This document shows positions 56,506-64,000 of a stretch of DNA of 64,000 bases, piece after piece (the first letter of the stretch is position 1; each line of letters opens with the position of its first letter). The DNA is from Icerya purchasi. Lineage: Eukaryota > Arthropoda > Insecta > Hemiptera > Monophlebidae. Both the position numbers and the translations under genes were made by a program. The stretch covers positions 40,310,444-40,374,443 of the forward strand of contig CM077115.1 in assembly GCA_039619475.1 (NCBI GenBank). Direction: 5' to 3'. The notes below the pieces were generated by a model, which was given only the letters and a program-made list of their open reading frames with translations, did not search any database and was not told the origin of the DNA.

Positions 56506-57543
56506 ATATTTTTTCTATGAAGCGGTCCTTCATGCATATGTTTGAAATACGTTTCGATTTCACCAACGTTTTAACTCTCGGTCTATAAAATTTCTTTTTT
56601 CTCCTGTTTTTGATCCAAACGGGAGGGAGGGGGGGGGTAAATAATTTTTTAACCGTCATTTTTTGATTTTATTAAAAAACTCGCGCATTTTATCTTATAT
56701 TTTGAATTTTCACCTTTAAAGGTTTATCTAATGATGAATTTTTTAAGCGTGATTTTTGAGGTCTTTTTAAATACCATGTTATACATTCTTGACGGTTTTT
56801 CCGGGTTTTTTCCTGCCCAAGATAATCGGTTAATTTGAAGTTATAGATCGTTTTAAAAAGAATTTTAATTGTAATTTATGTTTTAAATTTCAAAATTAAC
56901 AAGTCAAAGCGTTCGTGAGTTATTTTGCATTTTTTAATTGAATATTTTTATCATTTTTGAACCATTTTATTAGGATTCCGTACATTATGTGTGTACGAAA
57001 TCCTAAAAAGTTGAAATTGTTAATACTAAAAGAGTAGTACGATTGGATTATCGTAGCACTGATAAAGTTCCTACATTCAACTAGAATAGGAAAATTGTGA
57101 AGTTATTGATAAAGATAAATGTAGAAGAATATATGATCCGAATTCGAAACAGATCTCAAATACCGGAAACAATTCGGTAACCGGAATAAAATACTGTCGG
57201 TACCTTTTGTAAGTGTTTTTTTCTTCCAAAAATGAATACACAACTCATTGAAATATACAAGTAAGTTTGTAAAGAAAAAACTGGCGAATTAAGCTACAAG
57301 TAGACTATAAAACAAAAACTACAGCGCATCTAATTTACACGTTAATGTGAAAAAATATACGAGAAGAACTATAGCATGGCTTAATAAGTTTTGTAAATTA
57401 CTCGATTTCATATCATTTTTCGGCATACATCTTTTTCCCACAAATGGACTCAAATATACTACTGTGTAATTTATTTTAAGTAAATATTATTCGTAAATAT
57501 TAAGAATATGCCGTTAACGCCCTGGAGTTTAATAATATTGCAG
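56506..57543. other. intronic, no gene seen
   Basis: AT-rich with a GGGAGGGAGGGGGGGG tract near 56620-56637. Nothing coding until the acceptor at 57543. Confidence 0.45.
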
Positions 57544-57735
57544 GTTTCTGTACTACACCGCCTAAAATTCCGAACGCTCGTCACAATTCGCTAGCAGAAC
57601 AAACAGCTTTCAACGTCGGAGAAACCATCGAGTACCAATGTACCGTCGGATTCGTTATAACCGGATTCGCAACGGCCAAATGTCTCACCGTTGGAAGTAC
57701 CGCTTCTTGGTTTGGTCCAGATATTTCTTGCAAAC
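57544..57735 (+). CDS. CCP/sushi domain exon
   Basis: A 192-nt exon, phase 1 at both ends, bounded by ATATTGCAG|GTTTCT and GCAAAC|GTGAGT. It encodes FCTTPPKIPNARHNSLAEQT and on to YQCTVGFVITGFATAKC and SWFGPDISCK. The four CCP cysteines, the GF/GY before the second half and the conserved Trp are in place. The Trp loop (VGSTASWFGPDISC) is longer than in standard modules. The preceding exon's last G completes the first Gly codon, so the two modules are adjacent in the protein. I have a weak memory of similar wording in hikaru genki-type proteins, but treat the identity as open. Confidence 0.9.
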
Positions 57736-58084
57736 GTGAGTTTCCAATTTCGTAACTTTCTTCTTTTTTTTTTTTTTTCTTCTATTAATTCGTATTACCG
57801 ACTGAAATGAAACGCATCGATATATGTTATTCGTTTTTCTTTACCTTGAAGACATCAGATAGAAATATAGATAATGTCGGAACTATATAATGTTTTTCTA
57901 ATAAAGTAGGATCCAGTGTCCTTTCAACAGAAAAAATAAGATTTTAATACATTTTTCCGCGAGGCTTCGAATGTCATAAAACGAAAACGCGTGGTTCCTT
58001 CCGCTACCTGGTGTCATGCAACGAACACGGTTCAGAGAAGAACACAAGGAACTTTGTGTCTTGGAAATGACGTAAAAAGTATCC
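57736..58084 (+). other. intron after CCP exon
   Basis: Non-coding. T-run near 57760-57780. Confidence 0.6.
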
Positions 58085-58845
58085 AAATATATATATATTT
58101 CTTTAACTCCCTTTGGGCACGCCAGCTAATGACCTAGACCCAGAAACAGCGAGAAAGAAAAAAGTCGTCAGTTAAATTTTGATTCGGTCAGATATGGACA
58201 ATACAAAGAAACTAATGGATGAAATAATGGATGGCGAGGGAAAGGACAAAATATAAGATGTACAATAAGAAGCAGGGAGCTCTTGAGTTTCAGCAGGCAA
58301 AAATATAAAATAGAACGTGGCGACAGAAAGGAATGGACATTCAAAGAACATGTGATTGGCGTCGCAAACTACCGCTTCATTGGGGTAGAGAGGACAATTT
58401 GGAGAGGAGACAAGGGAATAATGAAAACGAGAGGAAGGGAGAGCAGAATGGCCAAAACGCAAACGAATCATAGAAATTACAATAGAACGGGGGGAAGTGA
58501 AGGAAACTTAAAGAACACCAGATATTAGAAGGAAGATTAGGTTGTACAGACAGATAAAAGGAATGATCGATACAAAAGGAGGAGGTGTAAAAATATCTGA
58601 CCAAAGTCTGAGGTGAAATACATAGGAGATTCAAGTTAAAGAATGGAATTTTTCTTAAGAAAAGGAACGAGAAGAAGCAGCAACTCGAGCCAGCAAATTA
58701 TTCATTTCATTACCTTTAATGCCCATGTGGCTGGGAACCCACAGCAAATCAACACAGATGGAGTAGTGAGAAGAAAGAAAATGGACAATATATAGCCGTA
58801 TGCGAAGAATGATGAAATCGGAAGAATGATCAGGAAAAATCTATT
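58085..58845 (-). pseudogene. 5'-truncated family A LINE tail
   Basis: The - strand contains DLLWVPSHMGIKGNEMNNLL near 58750 (last RNase H motif with Asp replaced). Then come LRLWSDIFTP, MIRLRFGHSALPSSRFHYSL (from 58471), CPLYPNEAVVCDANHMFFEC and a SDRIKI end at 58172. The 3' UTR GGGTCTAGGTCATTAGCTGG and GTGCCC is the family A end. The RNase H part is out of frame with the rest. It lies in the intron downstream of the second CCP exon, antisense to the gene. Confidence 0.8.
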
Positions 58846-60740
58846 TATGTTTATAATCTGTTTTTACCAAATAATTCATACATATATAAGTTTATTATTA
58901 TTCAGTTTCACTATGGATCATCGTCAGAGTACAAGAAAGAGGGCAATATAATGCGAACGAAATTTATTGCTTCCATCTCCAGATCTCCAGTACGGTTCAA
59001 TACGTTCCGTATAATGCCGGAATTACTTCGGCCATTAGTTTTATACATTTAGAACGGAATACACGTGTTTAAATTTTGATAAGTAATTTAAAGATTTTCA
59101 CGTAATTAGGGTACATAATATTCTTATAAGAAATAGTCGAAATATTTCATTCGGAGATTCTTCAGAAGCTGCACATCTTCTCATTTGATCGATTTTTTCA
59201 AAAAAAAAAAAAAAAAAGCTCGTAATTCATAATTTGGTATCGCAAAGACGTACAAATATATCAGTAGTAAATGATAATGCAAATACCTTCAACAAAAAGT
59301 AAATTTTACCCTAAAAAGTAATTTACGACTCTTTCGATTACAATAATACCCCCTATAGTATTCCTAAATATATGTAAGTGTGAATGTGACAGATGTTGAA
59401 AATTTTAATATTTTGAACTCTGTTCATTTTCAGACTATGTATTGAAAAATATTGTTTTCTAACATTACCATTGACTTTTGTAAAATTAAAAAATAGACTT
59501 ACGAACATTTTTACTGAAGAAAAAAAAGAAGAAGAAAAAAACTCGCGTACCAACTCTAATAAAAAATATTACATCTACGTCGTCGAAGGTATAAAAACCA
59601 GAAATAAAATTTAAAAAAAGGAAAAAAGCTGATGTCGTAAATCAAGCCGAACTAATGAGGCTTTTGGGAGATGTACAAAATGAAAAGAAAATAGCCTTTG
59701 AAACAGAAGTTAGGGTTGTTACAATAGAACAAAGTCTAATAAGTAATTCTCCGGAGAAAAATCTTTATGGTTTAGTTTTGCCGTTCTCGCTTTTTCGCCT
59801 TTTCCTTTTTCATTCTTTTCCCACACGAACTGTCGTCAAATTTTGTATTTTGTACTTCTAAGTTCGAGAATACACACGTACTGCAAGTGAGCGTTTATTA
59901 AAATTGGTCTTAGTTTCATTTGTATCATTAATAATTAGCCTGCCGTAAAATTATAATTGTTTCGCGCATCTGATATGTATAATCAATAAGAAGGGTATTT
60001 ATGGTCACTAGTGTTCGCCCGATTGGTCGAAATTCGACCGTAATTATTATTATTATTAAAAATTTGAGGAAAACATACATGAATTAGCGTATTTCTAAAT
60101 TTTTTTTTTTCTACTCTTAAACATCTGTTCATTGTATATTTTGAGAACACGCACACTTTTATATGTACTTACACAATCCAAAACAGTTCGGTACCATTAT
60201 AATTGAATAAAAAATAAATTCAATAAAATAATAGTAAATCACAATTCAAAAACCCCCCATTTATTGATATCAAATGACGGCACGTTAATATTTAGTACAT
60301 TGTAAAAAAGCCAATAATGATGATTATTAAGAAAAATTAAAACATTAACAGATTCACATTAGCTATACAGCGATTTCAGTTTTCATTTTTTATATTCCTT
60401 TTTTATTTAAATAAGAAAAACAACATATAACTGTTTTCAAATTTTTTTTACTAGTGGTAATACACTTCGTCAATAGCTACTAAACAAAAAAAAAAAAAAA
60501 AAAGAAAAGAAAATCGGATAATAAACGGAAAAGGTACCGAATTGTTTTGCTTTTGCCTGTTTATATACGGATATATACAAGTACTTTACCCTATTGAAGA
60601 ACGCACAACTTGTTTTAAAATGAAATAAAAGATGAAGAGAAAAACTTTCAATTAACGATTATTACGGTTTTTTCCCTTAGCAAAAATTTTACAGATTTGT
60701 AACGCACTTATTACGTCACGGAAGTGCGTGTGATTTTTTC
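58846..60740. other. no gene seen
   Basis: AT-rich, with A-runs near 59200 and 60487. Frame 59655..59861 has no recognised family. Confidence 0.4.
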
Positions 60741-60890
60741 AGGGCACGCGACGAATTAATCTAAATCTCTCGAAAGGTCACTACCACTCTGGTACTGTGG
60801 CTTTCAAAGCATTTGCGCGGTCCTCTTCGATGTGTGTAAAAACACAAATTGGCGCATCCATCAATAACGTTTACTATTGAGTGGACTCGG
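60741..60890 (+). other. possible unassigned exon
   Basis: A GC-richer segment between a good acceptor (GATTTTTTCAG) and a strong donor (CGGCGG|GTGAGTAAA). One frame is open for 45 codons from the acceptor and then stops. The frame that would continue the phase-1 CCP chain hits a stop quickly. It may be non-coding or a chance pair of splice-like sites. Confidence 0.2.
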
Positions 60891-62604
60891 CGGGTGAGTA
60901 AATGGTAGTCAAACCGCGAAAGACAAGAAAAAAGAACAATGCGCTTTTGACATTTTCAATGTCTACGTGGAAGCGAGGTCGAGAAAGTGCAACGGAAGTA
61001 GTGGCGTTACAGAAGAATGACGTCACATTAACTTTTTCCGTGGAAGGTGAAGTTGGCTTTAACGATTAGAGCAGTGTGTAGATGTTACACGACGATAAAA
61101 CTCGTTTTTAGATACAATATTTAACTTTAATTTGAGTACATAGCAGCAGTCCGAAGTTGAGTGACCCATGTTAATGTTCACATAAGACGACATCGTGAAC
61201 TTTTATCGATGATTCTCTCTTTAAACGAAGCGGTAAAATAACGAATATACTAGCATATATAATCGAGTTTGATCGGCGCATCTGCAAGATGAATTAGTAT
61301 TATTAAGAAAATGAAATATAAACCAAGGAAAATATTCTATTTCGATTTACAGCTATTGCATAAATTTTCATTTTGATAGAATTGAAATTTAAAACGATAT
61401 TTATCCGAATTTAGAATATTCCCATTACGTTGTTAATAAACTTAAACATTAAAAAAGTAACCGAATGAGATATTCAGTTATAATTTGTCTTTATTCTAAT
61501 AAAAGTATCTTTGCTGGTTGAACTACGCTCGGCTTGCTTCCGAATTTGCAAATAAATTTTAGTCCGTGCCTAGAATTTTGAAAGGGGAGGTTTTGAAAAT
61601 TCTCTTCACATATTTATTTTATAAATAACAATACATTTTTCACTAATATTCATACTATTAATAATTTCCATCATTTTGATTTATATATTAATAATATAGA
61701 GATGAATTACCCCGTATATGAACATTAATAAAAATTACGTATGTTATTGATTATACTCGTGATAAAAAGTTTTTCCTTAAGATATTAATGAAGTACCTAA
61801 AAATATGGAGCATATTTTTTCTTTTTTCTTTTAAAGGTAAAAACACTTTAAAAAATCATCAATATTTATTTTAAATTTTTGATTTTTGTCCGATTTTTGT
61901 GTATTTATAATAACTATTTCAGTTCTCATGGGGGTCGGGGGGTTAACCCCCAAAACCCACCCCGTGGACACGGCCTCGAATTAAACTATATATTCCCGAG
62001 TGTTTCACAAACACTTAAAAGTACAACACTATAATATATAATAGAAATGTTACAATTTCAATGTGAATACTTTGGATGATAATACAGATGGGAGAGAACA
62101 GCCTAAAATTTCTGCGCTGTATAAAACTGAATAATGGTTCAGGGGAATAATGTTCAAATTCCGTTAGTAATAAGCTTATAAATCGCGCTTTGGTGGTTCC
62201 AAATTCATCTTTATTTGGGAATCTACATTTCCTTAGGGAATTTTAATCTTGCGATAATACTTCATAGGTCACACTCTACTCTTACGTATACGTGAATTTT
62301 ATCAAAATGTTAAAGCCACCTCGAGAGTGAATTGCATTATAGAATTTCTCATTTGCTCGAATCCACTCTCAACTAGTAAAGCAATCAACGAATTAATTAA
62401 GTTTCACAAGCAATCGTCAAACATTTAGCGATATATGCACATGACGCAAAAGCTACATTTCTCTATATCTGTATGGGATTATTCGTTTTTCGCGTTACAA
62501 ATAAGAAAAGAAAATCGAAAATGCATAAGCTAGAAATATTACAAATTATCATATCTGTATGACTCTCTACGACGATGTATATATGATTTGGTGTAATATT
62601 TAAA
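60891..62604. other. no gene; possible degraded DNA element
   Basis: AT-rich apart from G/C-rich ends of a possible element: TCCGTGCCTAGAATTTTGAA near 61562 and, reversed, GGCCGTGTCCACGGGGTGGG near 61975. The inverted match is weak. Confidence 0.25.
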
Positions 62605-62932
62605 GGGGCTGTATCGTTTCGGCTTAGATCATTTCGGTCTCGTCCTTTTTCCGGATAAATCTAATTCAGTGTTAGTGAGTTTTTAATTTTTTTTCCCTTT
62701 AATTAATATCATATTTAAAGCGTAAAATAATGATTAAATTAAAAAAAAAAAAAAAACAGGCTCCGGCAAATTAGTAATTAATTTGGTTAGAAAATAAGTC
62801 AGCGGTTTTCAATGGTTTTTATTTTTCGTTCATATATCGCTGAAAAAATTATTTCCTCTTATAAAGACTTGGAAATGTAATCTCATAGGACAAGGCCGAA
62901 AAATGTAACGAAGCCGAAACGATCGAGACTCG
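62605..62932. mobile_element. 328-bp MITE with 8-bp target duplication
   Basis: The ends pair as inverted repeats of about 45 bp. The left reads GTATCGTTTCGGCTTAGATC, and the right, reversed, CGATCGTTTCGGCTTCGTTA; both continue to CGG(C/T)CT(C/T)GTCC. TATTTAAA lies on both sides, at 62597-62604 and 62933-62940. The 8-bp duplication suits hAT- or P-type elements. No coding. Well preserved, so relatives are likely elsewhere in the genome. Confidence 0.8.
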
Positions 62933-62940
62933 TATTTAAA

Positions 62941-64000
62941 TCGGTATAAATGCGTATATTTCATCACGAAATGACGTCTTTATTTGTTTCCAATTCCTAC
63001 AGGTGTAAATAAATGTGTATCGCTTACTTTTTAATAAACCGAAAAAAAAAATACGATGATCACTAAAACGACCGCTGTCGCCTCCCATTTAAATTTTACC
63101 GGTTTAGTAAAATTTCCCCGAACATAAGATCTTAACCGATCGATTTCTAATCATCAAAATCGTTTGAACCGTTTCGGAGAAGCCAGTTAATATGTTTGCA
63201 TATTTATACATATGTACAATTTTTACTCATATTATAGCGATATAATTGAAGAAAAAAAATTGTATACAGAAGTTCTTTACCCAGCGAAGTTTTTCAGTAA
63301 ACATAATATACATCGCGTAGATGTAATATAAAAAAATTTAAGTATACTCTTATTAACATAGTGAAGATTTAATAAATCGCTAGCTTTGCTCAACCCCCAA
63401 AGAGGTTTCTATCCATGCATTACAACCCGTCGTAGCATTATTAAATGTTAAACCGTCAAAATGTTAAATGTTTATAGTTCTGTACAATATTGAAGCGGTG
63501 TACTCTCTTGTAAACTGTAAATTTATGATAAAAAAAAAAAAAAAAATCCAATAATCTCATCCGTTTATGAAACAAATTCTTTCCGATTGCTGATGGACGC
63601 TCAAATTTTCAATTTTGAATGAATTCGATTAATGTAAATTATTCATGACAACTGATACCGCTATGCGAAAGAAGCGAACACATATACTATTCGGACGTTC
63701 TCAATTTTTAGTTATTTCTGGCTACTTGATTAATATTAAAAAATAATTTTCAAAATAAAACGCAGAAAGAAAAATGAAAATTTCAAATAGTTCACCAAAA
63801 AATGTTTGTTACTAATAGAGGAATTATTTATAATGTTTTAATTTATTTATTTTTTTTTACATTTTACGGCAAATAAATTGTATTTCACGACTGCATGTTA
63901 AAAAAGTAAATAATATAATTTTTTTTTTTTTTGTTTCGCAATAGAACCACTATGGAAAAACCAAAGATAAATATAGCAGCAGGTATGCAGAAACTTATCG
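62941..64000. other. no gene seen
   Basis: AT-rich to the end. The last 60 bases, after TTTTTTTTGTTTCGCAATAG, are open in two frames and could begin an exon, but the phase-1 frame needed by the CCP gene has a stop. Confidence 0.35.

Larger units (their letters stand above)
46714..57543 (+). other. 10.8-kb CCP intron packed with retroelements
   Basis: Bounded by GTAAGCC at 46714 and ATATTGCAG at 57543. It holds an RTE-type remnant (47190-48165), the long antisense family A element (48405-53790), a foldback (55725-55925) and a 270-bp-type repeat (56060-56505). No further CCP exon is visible inside. The phases of the two flanking exons fit each other directly. Confidence 0.75.

Noticed and set aside
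61562..61985. A DNA transposon with GTCCGTG / GGCCGTG ends
   Set aside because: The inverted match is short and imperfect, and I could not find target duplications.
63953..64000. Possible next CCP-gene exon at the window edge
   Set aside because: The phase-1 frame required by the previous exon contains a stop within nine codons, and no CCP cysteine pattern is visible.
1..64000. CRISPR array, bacterial operon, riboswitch or integrated phage
   Set aside because: No regularly spaced repeats of that kind, no ribosome-binding-site-led gene clusters; the intron-exon structure and LINE content show eukaryotic DNA.

Overview
This looks like AT-rich nuclear DNA from an arthropod, most likely an insect. 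The support is large introns, modular exons of an extracellular protein, no bacterial operons, and a repeat set typical of insects: I-like, RTE-like, R1-like and Jockey-like non-LTR retrotransposons, Penelope-like elements, mariner, hAT-like DNA elements, foldbacks and a tRNA-derived SINE. The species cannot be named from the sequence. Coordinates of decayed elements are approximate (tens of bases), because boundaries were judged by eye.

Host genes take up little of the window. The best supported are two consecutive + strand exons, 46534..46713 and 57544..57735. Each encodes one complement control protein (CCP/sushi) module and both have phase 1 at each end. They are separated by a 10.8 kb intron, so they belong to a long gene that continues outside the window. 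A probable first coding exon lies at 278..479 on the - strand, and a weaker one at 1558..1661 on the + strand. These two would be divergent neighbours.

The rest is mobile DNA. 1-9 kb: a CAG-terminal DNA element, small LINE tails, a 119-bp-arm palindrome and long-inverted-repeat MITEs. 10-14 kb: RTE-like and I-like (family A) remnants. 16-18 kb: a hammerhead-like motif of the Penelope/retrozyme type. 19.5-25.2 kb: an almost complete RTE-like element on the - strand, broken by a twin-primed family A insertion with target-site duplications. 26-30 kb: a long repeat interrupted by a family B element with a 543-codon open frame. 31-38 kb: SINE, TIR repeat, mariner, nested hAT-like/LINE block and 270-bp tandem repeats. 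38.5-46.2 kb: Jockey fragment, 335-bp hAT derivative, I-like family C and a Penelope-like 3' end. 46.5-57.7 kb: the CCP intron, which holds an antisense 5.4 kb family A element with gag, endonuclease, RT and RNase H. 58-64 kb: one more family A tail, a clean 328-bp MITE with 8-bp duplications, and otherwise nothing recognised.

The most interesting signal is a recurring hammerhead-ribozyme-like core, CTGATGATGG-(helix II)-CGAAA-CGTT, at three or four places. Each copy has a different but self-complementary helix I. One pair sits in mirror-image arms of a near-perfect palindrome that carries a 13-bp direct repeat on each side.
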